From the NCBI RefSeq assembly GCF_014132355.1, contig NZ_BLZO01000143.1, positions 1 through 42,393 of the forward strand: a stretch of 42,393 bases of DNA, written 5' to 3'. The notes beneath the pieces are model-generated. The model ran no database searches. It was not told the origin of the DNA and was given only the letters and a program-made list of their open reading frames with translations. Numbering within the stretch: the stretch's first letter is position 1; every line of letters starts with the position of its first letter. Shown here piece by piece: positions 33,211 to 41,763 of this stretch. The translations under genes were made by a program, and so were the position numbers. This DNA is from Okeania sp. KiyG1. Lineage in GTDB: Bacteria > Cyanobacteriota > Cyanobacteriia > Cyanobacteriales > Microcoleaceae.

Positions 33211-36200
33211 ATGGAAGGTCTTTTTTTTAAAGATGAAGTATCCTCCTTGGTTTCAGGAGATGGCTATTTTGGGGTAGGCGATGTTAGTGGCGATATAGCT
33301 GCCGCTAGGCTCCGCCAACGCTTATTACCTAGTGATGAATTTAACAGTAATTTATACCCAAATCTTCTAGATACTTTGGCGGATAATGCTTTGCCAATAG
33401 TCCAAGATTTGCTGCAAAATTTCTCCAGTAAACCTGATTTTAAAGAGCAAATGAAGTTGGCTTTTGGAGATAGTTATGACGTTAGTAAGGCTGATGTTTT
33501 AATTGGTGCTTGGCAAGATGAAAGTTTAGAGTTTTTGCCAAAGATAAAAATTGTTTCTGAAGGTCAAATTAATGGGGCGAATGGTGCTTTTGCTGGAGAG
33601 ACAGAGACAATTTATTTAGCTGAAGAGTTTGTGTCGGAAAATTTGGGGAATGTAGAGGCGATCGCTTCTGTAATTGTTGAGGAGTTTGGTCATTATTTTG
33701 ATGGAGAAGTTAATAGTTTTGATACTCCTGGGGATGAAGGAGAAATATTGGCCAATTTTGTTTTGGGCAAGGAATTGAGTGCGGATGAGTTTTTGCGGAT
33801 GAAAGTCGAGGATGATTGGGCGATCGGCTTTTTGGATGGGGAGATGGTGAGTATTGAGCAGAATTTTGTAATCGAAGATAGCACTCTTGATTTTTTTGCC
33901 AGAGATGTCGGTGTCTGGAATAATGGCTTTGATGGTAATTTTGAAGAAGCTTTTGGAGGAGACCTAAACGTACCATTCAACTTAAATTTACCTCCTGGTT
34001 CCCCAATAGGTATTGTTGGATTGGCTGGAAACCTTCAGGCATCGTTAGGTATAATTCCTTTTGCCAACATTGGTAATCTTGGGCAAGCGTCCTTTGATTA
34101 TCCAATCAATATAAGCGTAGAACAGTCGGAGAGAAATTTAGGTAATGGAGAAAACTTTTCACTGGACATACCGTTTACAGTTGACAACGTATCATTTAGT
34201 GGCTCTGGGTTGAATCTACTTAATGCAGGAATCGATCTAGAGTATGGCATAGGTCCAATTAATTTTGATAGATTTACAGTTGGAAATACACCTTTTGGTT
34301 CTCTTTTTGAGGTGGATATTCCACCAGTAGAGTTTGAGGGTTTTCAACCAGATAGAGCTAGTTTAGTTGGTATTGGTCTAGCACCTGTTGGAGCTGAAGC
34401 AAATTTTCTTGACTTTTTTAAGGCAAGCATTCAAATTCCTGACATTAAACAATTGACAGTACAACAACCAGAAGTAAGTCTAGGGGAACTACCTGTTATT
34501 GAGGGCAAAGGACAAGGAAATTTTGCAAGTTTACAAGGCGATTTAGATGCAGCGGCAGCCACGTTATTCCCACAGTACCGTGCTTTAAACCTTGCTTTTG
34601 AACAGGCAAATAATGCCATCAGAGTGGAACGAGGTGGCCAAATTATCGCTGGTCAATTAAATGGGTTAGGGTTCGATCTCAAGATTCCTGGTGGTCGAGA
34701 AGAAAGGAAGTTTTTAAGCTTGAGCCTTGACCTTTTAAATTTGACCGCAAATTTGGGATTAGGTATAGAGCAAATATTCAGACTTAATAATCCCAATGTT
34801 GATGTCACTATATCTGTAGATAGTGGAGAAGTTGATGGTTCCACAACAGAAGTAACAAAACCTCTAGGAGAAAGCTTCTCCTTGACAACTCCATCTTCTG
34901 ATACGGGAGTAATGGAAGTAACAGCCAGGTACAATTTAGCTGGCGATCTAGAAAACCAGGTCGATTTGATCACTCAAGGATTTTTCCAGGCTGATGTGTT
35001 AAAGGGTGGATTATCTTATAAATTCGGAAACGCTATTGGTACATCAGGTTCCCTAAATTTTAGTCCTCTGTTTACTGATAAGTTTTTTGAAAGCCAGGGT
35101 AATTTACAAACCATAGTTGGTCCTTCAGAATCTAGTCCTTTAATTACAATTCCTTCCTTTAATATTGATGAAATTGGCGGTCAAGAAGATGGAACTAAAA
35201 ACCTAGAAATTGAAAGAACCTACTACATCCCCTACGGAATGCCTGTATCCATCTCAGATGCCAGCGTCACCGAGGGAGAAACTTTACAATTCACAGTCAC
35301 TCTAACCGAAGCATCCGATGAACCAGTCAGCGTTAATTACAGCAGCGAAAAAGGTAGCGGCACAGTTAGCTTTGCCCCTGGAGAAACTACCCAAATAATT
35401 GAAATACTAACACCAGACGATACAACAGAGGAAGACACCGAGACCTTTGAAATATCCCTCAATAACCCTAACGGTATCAGCTTCCCAGAAAACTTACCAA
35501 ACGGCGAATCTACAATTACCGCTACAGGAACAATTTTCGACAACGACGAACCACCTCCAAACCCAGATGGCAGTGCTTCTAGCTTTGGCGACCCCCATTT
35601 AGTCACCTTTGACGGCTTGCAGTATGATTTTCAAGCAGCAGGGGAATTTATCGCAGCAAGATCCGATAGTGGCGATTTAGAAATTCAAGTACGACAAAGA
35701 CCCTTTCGCGATCAACCCGTTTCTGTTAACAGCGCCCTGGCAACTAAAATTGGCGACCAACGCATTGAATTTTACGCAGGTGAAAGTCCTCCCGTTCGCA
35801 TTGATGGTCAACCCCGAGAAATCTCTAATAATAACTCAATTCAACTGGGTGAAGGCCGTATTTTCCGCAGGGGAGATATCTATACAGTAGTTTATCCTAC
35901 AGGCGATCAGATGGAAGTCAACACAGGTCGCAGTTTCCGAGGAGTAGAGCTTTTGAATTACAATATCTTCCTCAATGAAGACAGAACAGGTACAATTTCA
36001 GGCATTCTCGGCAATAATAACGGTGAGACCAACGATGATATTGCCCTCGCTGACGGAACTGTCCTGGAAAGACCTTCCCGAGAAGAGTTGTATGGTAGTT
36101 ACGCTGATAGCTGGCGCGTGACTCAAGAAAACTCCCTATTCGACGACGAAATCGGCAGTCTCGCAGTTCCCGGATTTCCCGAAACAGATATTACCGTTGA

Positions 36201-38553
36201 GAGCTTGCCAGATGAAGAGGTTGCCAGAGCTAGAGAATTAATAGGCGATCGCATTACTGACCCCGCTCTAATTGACTCAACCATAATTGATTTAGTATTA
36301 AGTGGTTTTGACGAGTCATTTATAGAATTTGCGGAACAAGTATCGAGAACCCCAGAAACTAGCATTATCATCGACATCGAACCAGAAGCAGTTCCTGATA
36401 CAGCTATCACCGCTATCAACACGCCAAATGTCATTAATGTCCTTGCCAACGACATCTCTACTCAAGGAGTCCCCTTATCCCTAGAAACTTTCCCAGAAAC
36501 TTCAGCCGGAGGAGGCACTATTACTCGTAGCGACAATGGTACTCCTGAAGATACAACCGACGACCAACTAATCTATACTCCACCCATCAACTATAGCGGT
36601 ACGGACACCTTCCAATATACCATCAACGATGGAGACGAAACTGCCTCCGGAATTGTTACCATCAACATTCCTGGTGTTAACCTTGGCAACTTTGATAATG
36701 GCTTTACAGTCAACGGTGCTAACCAAGGTAGTTTCTCAGGAGCATCTGTCAGCAACATCGGTGACTTCAATGGCGACCAAATCGACGACTTTATTGTTGG
36801 CGCTTTAGGTTCCGCCCCCAACGACAGCACTGCAGCAGGAGAAGCTTATGTCATATTTGGCACTGATAACGGATTACCATCTGACCTTGACTTAGCCAAC
36901 CTAGGAAATAACGGCATCGTTCTCCAAGGTATTGAATTTCAAGGTTTACTAGGCAGTGCAGTTAGTGAAGCAGGAGACGTCAATAACGATGGAATTGACG
37001 ACTTAATAATTGGAGCCATCGGTGCCACTGCTAATGGTAACAATAATGCAGGTAAAGCCTACATTGTCTTCGGCAATACTCAACTCCCGGTAATTATTGA
37101 TATTTCTCAACTAAACGGTTTCAATGGGTTCATTTTTGAAGGCATTGACGAATTTGATTACGCAGGTCTCGCAGTTGGTGGTGCAGGAGATATCAACAAT
37201 GACGGCATTGACGACTTATTTGTTACTGCTCCCGGTCCCCTGAGCAACCCTCCCAGTCGCAGTTATATCATTTATGGTAGCGACACCGGATTTCCTGCAA
37301 CCATCAATGCTTCACAATTCAACGGTTTCAATGGCTTCGTTATTACCGATTCAGAAGGTGAAGCTGGCAGTACCGTTAACAATGCAGGAGATGTCAACAA
37401 TGACGGCATTCCTGACTTAATTATTGGTGCTGATGCTAACTTCACTGACAGCTATGTAATCTATGGTGGCTTTGCCTATCCTGGTTTTGTTGAACTATCC
37501 AGCACCATTAATGGCACCAACGGTTTTGTGCTTACAGGTATTGACGTACAAAACTCCGATGGTACAACAGTACAAGGTGTAGGAGATGTGAACAATGATG
37601 GCATAGATGATATCATGGTTGCAGTTAGTGGCACAACTATTGTTGACAACCTACCTATAACTAAAGGTTATGTTGTTTTTGGCAATCCCTCATTACCTTT
37701 CCAGTTCGATCTATCTACTCTCAACGGTAGCAATGGTTTTGTGATTAATGATTTCAGCATTGATGACATCGTAGGTTTCTCTATTGGTGAAGTGGGAGAT
37801 TTTAACTTAGATGGAGTTGATGACATTCTTATAGGTACCTCTCAAGCAGACACTAATAATATTAATGCAGGTAAAGGTTATGTAGTGTTTGGTAAAAGCG
37901 ACGGTCTATTTCCTGCCAACATTGAGTTATCTACTCTTGGAAGTCAAAATGGTTTAGTTTTCAATGGTTCTGAGATTGATGATTTAACAGGTACAAGTAT
38001 TGATGGTGCAGGTGATGTCAACAATGACGGGGTTAATGATTTAATTATTGGTGCTCCAGGCAGCTTATTTAATGATGCACCAGGCAAGAGTCATGTAGTA
38101 TTTGGTAATAGTAATTTTGGTAGTTCTACAGCTTTTGTTTTTGATGAAGCTTATTACCTGACTCAAAATCCAGATATTGCCACCTCAGTTGCTAATGGTG
38201 CATTCAGGAATGGATTAGACCACTTTAGCGAATTTGGTGTAGAAGAAGAACGTGATTTCCGAGTTTTATTATTCAATGAAAATTACTATTTAAGTCAAAA
38301 CCCAGATGTTGCTAATTTGATAGCTAATGGTGAATTTCAAAATGCTTTAGAACAGTTTACTCAAGTTGGGCAATTTGAAGGTCGTTTACCTAGTCCTTCG
38401 GAAGCAAATTCTGTTTCTTTAAGGTTTGACGAAGATTACTATTTGAATCAAAATCTTGATGTAAATAATTTAGTGAAACAAGGTCTATTTAGCAGTGGAT
38501 TTGAACATTATCTTGAAATAGGTCAATTCGAGCAACGGCAAATAGCAGCATAG
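33211..38553 (+). CDS. Large adhesin-like protein: Calx-beta, VWD, seven FG-GAP repeats
   Basis: A 1780-aa acidic protein, probably secreted or cell-surface. Residues about 40-215: a domain I remember from other cyanobacterial giant exoproteins, with ASVIVEEFGHYFDGEV (E157, H161, D164) and DTPGDEGEI; its function is unknown. About 220-670: beta-rich, unrecognised. About 678-778: Calx-beta (VTEGETLQFTVTLTEA, FDNDE). About 785-965: von Willebrand type D-like (SSFGDPHLVTFDGLQYDF). About 1061-1151: cadherin-like (INVLANDIS, YTPPINYSGTDTFQYTINDG). About 1163-1640: seven FG-GAP repeats, each with a Ca-binding loop such as DVNNDGIDDLIIG, the number needed for an integrin-alpha-like propeller. About 1643-1780: three 45-residue FDE-YYL-QNPD-x repeats. 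No Sec signal is visible, so export may be type I. ATG start with GGA about nine bases upstream. An R1 element starts four bases after the stop. Confidence 0.9.
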   Translation: MEGLFFKDEVSSLVSGDGYFGVGDVSGDIAAARLRQRLLPSDEFNSNLYPNLLDTLADNALPIVQDLLQNFSSKPDFKEQMKLAFGDSYDVSKADVLIGAWQDESLEFLPKIKIVSEGQINGANGAFAGETETIYLAEEFVSENLGNVEAIASVIVEEFGHYFDGEVNSFDTPGDEGEILANFVLGKELSADEFLRMKVEDDWAIGFLDGEMVSIEQNFVIEDSTLDFFARDVGVWNNGFDGNFEEAFGGDLNVPFNLNLPPGSPIGIVGLAGNLQASLGIIPFANIGNLGQASFDYPINISVEQSERNLGNGENFSLDIPFTVDNVSFSGSGLNLLNAGIDLEYGIGPINFDRFTVGNTPFGSLFEVDIPPVEFEGFQPDRASLVGIGLAPVGAEANFLDFFKASIQIPDIKQLTVQQPEVSLGELPVIEGKGQGNFASLQGDLDAAAATLFPQYRALNLAFEQANNAIRVERGGQIIAGQLNGLGFDLKIPGGREERKFLSLSLDLLNLTANLGLGIEQIFRLNNPNVDVTISVDSGEVDGSTTEVTKPLGESFSLTTPSSDTGVMEVTARYNLAGDLENQVDLITQGFFQADVLKGGLSYKFGNAIGTSGSLNFSPLFTDKFFESQGNLQTIVGPSESSPLITIPSFNIDEIGGQEDGTKNLEIERTYYIPYGMPVSISDASVTEGETLQFTVTLTEASDEPVSVNYSSEKGSGTVSFAPGETTQIIEILTPDDTTEEDTETFEISLNNPNGISFPENLPNGESTITATGTIFDNDEPPPNPDGSASSFGDPHLVTFDGLQYDFQAAGEFIAARSDSGDLEIQVRQRPFRDQPVSVNSALATKIGDQRIEFYAGESPPVRIDGQPREISNNNSIQLGEGRIFRRGDIYTVVYPTGDQMEVNTGRSFRGVELLNYNIFLNEDRTGTISGILGNNNGETNDDIALADGTVLERPSREELYGSYADSWRVTQENSLFDDEIGSLAVPGFPETDITVESLPDEEVARARELIGDRITDPALIDSTIIDLVLSGFDESFIEFAEQVSRTPETSIIIDIEPEAVPDTAITAINTPNVINVLANDISTQGVPLSLETFPETSAGGGTITRSDNGTPEDTTDDQLIYTPPINYSGTDTFQYTINDGDETASGIVTINIPGVNLGNFDNGFTVNGANQGSFSGASVSNIGDFNGDQIDDFIVGALGSAPNDSTAAGEAYVIFGTDNGLPSDLDLANLGNNGIVLQGIEFQGLLGSAVSEAGDVNNDGIDDLIIGAIGATANGNNNAGKAYIVFGNTQLPVIIDISQLNGFNGFIFEGIDEFDYAGLAVGGAGDINNDGIDDLFVTAPGPLSNPPSRSYIIYGSDTGFPATINASQFNGFNGFVITDSEGEAGSTVNNAGDVNNDGIPDLIIGADANFTDSYVIYGGFAYPGFVELSSTINGTNGFVLTGIDVQNSDGTTVQGVGDVNNDGIDDIMVAVSGTTIVDNLPITKGYVVFGNPSLPFQFDLSTLNGSNGFVINDFSIDDIVGFSIGEVGDFNLDGVDDILIGTSQADTNNINAGKGYVVFGKSDGLFPANIELSTLGSQNGLVFNGSEIDDLTGTSIDGAGDVNNDGVNDLIIGAPGSLFNDAPGKSHVVFGNSNFGSSTAFVFDEAYYLTQNPDIATSVANGAFRNGLDHFSEFGVEEERDFRVLLFNENYYLSQNPDVANLIANGEFQNALEQFTQVGQFEGRLPSPSEANSVSLRFDEDYYLNQNLDVNNLVKQGLFSSGFEHYLEIGQFEQRQIAA

Positions 38554-38557
38554 TTTT

Positions 38558-38670
38558 CAGGACTTACGCAAATTCACCTTGAAAACACTATATGTAGGGG
38601 CGAATGGCATTTGCGTTCCACAAAGCTCCGCTAACGCCCCACTGGATTTAATGTCAGTGCGTAAGTCCTG
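38558..38670. mobile_element. R1 MITE-like element, copy E, at the adhesin stop codon
   Basis: A 113-bp element with inverted ends CAGGACTTACGCA/TGCGTAAGTCCTG (its inner part reads CAGTGCGTAAGTCCTG), flanked by GTTTT on both sides: an exact 5-bp duplication. It starts four bases after the adhesin stop codon and is followed by a run of seven T, so on transcription the arms plus T-run resemble a terminator. Confidence 0.85.
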
Positions 38671-38847
38671 GTTTTTTTAAGGCGATCGTAAACTGCCATA
38701 AAGTTTAATATCTTTAATATTGTGATAAGCGATCGCTCTACTACTCACCAAAAGCGATCGCTTTCTCTTTACTTACGCATGGACACTAAATCCAGGGAGG
38801 GCGTTAGCGGCAGCTCTGCGTTAGCAAATGCCATTCGCCCCTACATA
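38671..38847. other. Spacer with HIP1 cluster and a partial R1
   Basis: Two HIP1 octamers (GCGATCGC at about 38729 and 38754) and a related GGCGATCG lie within 80 bp. After them, CTTTACTTACGCATGG and ATGCCATTCGCCCCTAC (38768-38845) look like a decayed R1 copy that reaches the end of the transporter gene. Confidence 0.5.
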
Positions 38848-40179
38848 TTATTCTGAACCAACCATAGAATCACGTTCCGCTAGTAGACGACGTAATTCTT
38901 GTTGCCGAACGCTATCAAGTGGAAAATTCCAGATAGCGATCGCTGCTATAAGACTAATTGGGATAGGAACACAAATAAACATATATTTAAGCGCCTCAAT
39001 TGCTGCGGGAGTATTTGTACCTCCAGGAACAAAACCAATCCAATCTAGAATGGGGTACACTATACCAACTCCCAAAGCAGAACCAACTTTATTAGTCATG
39101 GTCAACAAAGAATAGTACAAACCTGTACGCTGTGTACCAGATTCCAGATTATCATGGTCTGTAACATCTGCCATGATCGAGCGTAACAAAAATGCTCCCG
39201 CACCAGATTCGATGCCAAAAAGAATATTAACTAAAGCATAGAGCCATAAATTCCCTGGTTCAACTAGCAATAAAGTAGCGATAATTATACAACCATAAAT
39301 TTTAGCAACACCAAAAGTCCGATGCTTCTCCAAGCTATAACTAAGACGCATCCAGAAAGGAATGCCACAAAAACTAGCGATGAAATAGAGTAAAAGCATC
39401 AGACTAGACCATTGACCTAGATCCATGGCATAAGTAACAAAAAAAATGTAGATTGAACCAATAATTCCAGGAGCAAGACCAATCATGACATTTGCCAGTA
39501 GGACTCGCATTAGTAACTTGTTTTTGAATAGTAGAGAAGTTGACCTGACTAAACCAAGTTGAGGTGATGGTGTCACAGGTCTTTCTTGAACATTACAAAC
39601 AGCGATCGCTACAGTAATAGGCAGTAGTATAATAGTAAACCAACCCATAGCAGCAACTTTATTCCCAGCATCAACACTCCCCGTCTGCTCAAGAATAGCT
39701 GGAAGTATCAAGACAGCTAACATTCCAAAGACTAGAGCAAATTCTCGCCAACCTTGAATTCTTGCTCGCTCATAATAATCAGATGATAATTCTGCACCCC
39801 AAGACATATGAGAGATACTCAACAGAGTCCAACCCACATAGAGCAGCAACATCCAAAATAGAAGATAATTTCCTGCGATAGGAGCTTCGGGAATAAATAC
39901 TTTGTAAACGCAAATCATTAAAATAGGAACAGATAATATAATCCAATGACGGCGACGCCCAAGAGGAGTTGTCACTTTATCGCTGAGAATGCCAAGAACT
40001 GGATCGGTAAAAACGTCCCAGAAACGGGTAATCATAAAAATTGTGCCCACCAGAGAAAGGCCAAGTCCCATTTCTTCTGCATAAAAAGGGGGGAGGTAGA
40101 CCATAAGAGGAAGACCAAGAGCGGAAAGGGGTATTGCAGGAGAGACAAAAGCTGCGATAGTTTTTTTGGTCAGATTCAT
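38848..40179 (-). CDS. GPH/MelB-type MFS sugar:cation symporter
   Basis: A 443-aa membrane protein with about 12 hydrophobic segments, of the glycoside-pentoside-hexuronide:cation symporter branch of the major facilitator superfamily. Loop 2-3 has the diagnostic RFWDVFTDPVLGILSDK followed by GRRRHW. Helix 4 and the next loop contain WGAELSSDYYERARIQGWRE, also typical of this branch. Substrate specificity cannot be read; a sugar or glycoside taken up with Na+ or H+ is likely, as known for MelB. The ATG at 40179 is followed by MNLTKKTIAAF, and only a weak AAAAAG precedes it. No partner enzyme gene lies nearby. The promoter would lie in 40180-40255, before the R6/R4 repeats. Confidence 0.9.
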   Translation of the reverse strand: MNLTKKTIAAFVSPAIPLSALGLPLMVYLPPFYAEEMGLGLSLVGTIFMITRFWDVFTDPVLGILSDKVTTPLGRRRHWIILSVPILMICVYKVFIPEAPIAGNYLLFWMLLLYVGWTLLSISHMSWGAELSSDYYERARIQGWREFALVFGMLAVLILPAILEQTGSVDAGNKVAAMGWFTIILLPITVAIAVCNVQERPVTPSPQLGLVRSTSLLFKNKLLMRVLLANVMIGLAPGIIGSIYIFFVTYAMDLGQWSSLMLLLYFIASFCGIPFWMRLSYSLEKHRTFGVAKIYGCIIIATLLLVEPGNLWLYALVNILFGIESGAGAFLLRSIMADVTDHDNLESGTQRTGLYYSLLTMTNKVGSALGVGIVYPILDWIGFVPGGTNTPAAIEALKYMFICVPIPISLIAAIAIWNFPLDSVRQQELRRLLAERDSMVGSE

Positions 40180-40254
40180 CTTTTTGTATTATTTATGGTC
40201 TTGGAGCAAGTATGAAATTATATTTCATTTAATTTTAGTCAGATGAATCAGAAA

Positions 40255-40591
40255 TTACCGAATAATTAATAATTAATAATTAATAATTAATAATTAATAA
40301 TATAAGAGTTGATAGTTAATAATTATTCATTCAACAATTCACGCCTTGAAGTTTCCCCTTTTAAGGGGATAATATCAAATCCGGTAGCATCGGTGTAATT
40401 AGAGGGTGGGGAGTGTGGGGAAGGTGGGGAGATGAGGAGGTAGGGAGATGGAGAGATGGGGTTAGGGGGAGATCAAGAAATATTTGGTAATTGTTGAAGA
40501 TAGAACATTTTTTACGTGCCGAATTAAACGGATTTGATATCAAATCAAAAAAATCCTTTGAGTCAATCCTATCCGTTTTAAAAAGAGGTAA
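40255..40591 (-). repeat. R6 dispersed element, copy 9, interrupted by R4
   Basis: Reverse-oriented: TTACCGAATAATT, then a TAATAAT 7-mer tandem (about 40260-40305), GTTTCCCCTTTTAAGG hairpin, the R4 insertion (40372-40540), CAATCCTATCCGTTTT and AGAGGTAA. Confidence 0.75.
40372..40540. mobile_element. R4 inverted-repeat element, copy 2, inside R6
   Basis: Same order of parts as copy 1: ATATCAAATCCGGTAGCATC, GTGTAATTAGA, a GGGAG/GGTGGGG purine tract, GAAATATTTGGTAATTGTTG, ATTTTTTACGTGCCGAATTA and CGGATTTGATAT. Confidence 0.8.
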
Positions 40592-40734
40592 TTATTAATT
40601 ATTAATTGTTAATTGTTAATTGTTAATTGCTGAAATTAGTTCTATATTTACTTAAGATTAGAGAATTTTTTGGGCAATACCGAGGCGATCGCGATTTTTC
40701 AAGAATTTAGAATTTAGAATGCGCGAATTTAGAA

Positions 40735-40827
40735 TTACCTCTCCTTGAAAAGAAGAGGATTGACTAATCATGAAAATTTTTATTTATTATCCCCTTAAAA
40801 GGGGAGGCTTTAAACCACAATATTTCG
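40735..40827 (+). repeat. R6 dispersed element, copy 10
   Basis: Forward compact copy: TTACCTCTCCTTGAAAAG, AGGATTGACTAATC, CCCCTTAAAAGGGG hairpin, GGCTTTAAACC. The end is ATATTTCGTTC rather than TTCGGTAA. Confidence 0.7.
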
Positions 40828-40863
40828 TTCAATAATTGATAATTGATAATGGATAATTGATAA

Positions 40864-41040
40864 TTACCTCTCCCTAAAAGGAAGAGGATTGAATAAAAGG
40901 AAAAAATTTATTCTCTTGGTCGATTGGATATGGCGCAGGTTTCCTCGCCATCCCTCGACCGCTTTTTTCCCCTTGAAAGGGGAGGCTTTAAACCTGAACT
41001 ATTTAATTATTTAATTATTTAATTATTAATTCTTCGGTAA
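40864..41040 (+). repeat. R6 dispersed element, copy 11
   Basis: Forward copy with the optional module: TTACCTCTCCCTAAAAGG, TTGGTCGATTGGATATGGCG, CGCCATCCCTCGACCGC, CCCCTTGAAAGGGG, and TTCTTCGGTAA at the right. It begins 37 bp after copy 10. Confidence 0.8.
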
Positions 41041-41042
41041 TT

Positions 41043-41270
41043 TTATTTGTCATAACCTAAAGTACCAGGAACAATAAAATCTGGTGTTTTAATCTCTGGA
41101 TGTTTTTTTTAATAACCGATGAATTTTTTGACGAATATACCAGGAACAATAAAATCTGGTGTTTTAATCTCTGGATGTTTTTTCAATTTATAGAGATATA
41201 TGCCATTGTCGCCAAAAAAAAAGAATGGTTTGAGTCGAAATTTTAAATTTTTCCCAAGCGATCGCTAATA
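41043..41270 (-). pseudogene. 3' remnant of a protein gene with a 75-bp duplication
   Basis: On the minus strand, a frame open from about 41270 reads FRLKPFFFFGDNGIYLYKLK, then KHPEIKTPDFIVPG. It then stops at a TAA and repeats KKHPEIKTPDFIVPG in the same frame before ending TLGYDK with a stop at 41045-41043. Two identical 46-bp stretches at 41063-41108 and 41138-41183 (75 bp = 25 codons apart) cause this. The sequence looks like the C-terminus of a real protein, but no start is seen and the family is not recognised. R6 copy 11 ends two bases away. Confidence 0.5.
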
Positions 41271-41410
41271 TTATGTCCGTTTAAATATACACACTCACTC
41301 TTAGGCATCAAATCTTACAGAAAATATAGTAATTTGTCTAGATTAACCCGCCCTACATTTTTGATATTCTCTTACTGTATAATCAAAGATAATTATACTT
41401 AAATATTATA

Positions 41411-41542
41411 ACGTTTCTCAGACTAATGAGGTACACCTATCTTTATTTCTATTCTATTCCCTATTCCCTATTCCCTGTTCCCTGTTCCCTGTTCCCTAAA
41501 ACAACCCAATTTTGTACTTCACCAATATGGGAATTGCTATAT
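41411..41542. repeat. Possible decayed R3 element
   Basis: TAATGAGGTACACCT at the left and TGTACTTCACCAATATGGG then AATTGC at the right fit the R3 arms loosely. The core is CCCTATT/CCCTGTT units. Confidence 0.4.
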
Positions 41543-41763
41543 CAAAATTATGGTAGAGATATTTAACAATTTATCATCAAATAAAAACGTCAAAATAAAA
41601 TTTACTAGTGCAGGATGGCAGAAATAACTGACCAGTTACAAAATCCTAAAACAATTACAAATCAATACTTTTGACTTTTGACTTTTAACTTTTAACTTCC
41701 GCGTAGCGGCACTAGATAATTAATAGAAATCATCGAACAAATATCAACAATTTTAATTCCCTC

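Larger units (their letters stand above)
40180..41763. other. Long gene-free spacer with R6/R4/R3 repeats and a gene remnant
   Basis: About 1.6 kb with three R6 elements (one interrupted by R4), a 41.0-41.3 kb gene remnant, tandem CCCTATT/CCCTGTT units (about 41457-41498) and a weak R3-like pair (41411-41542). The frame at 40361-40543 is repeat sequence. Confidence 0.6.

Noticed and set aside
33693-36830. Several minus-strand frames opposite the adhesin gene
   Set aside because: Shadows of the adhesin coding frame; no independent start signals or recognisable domains.
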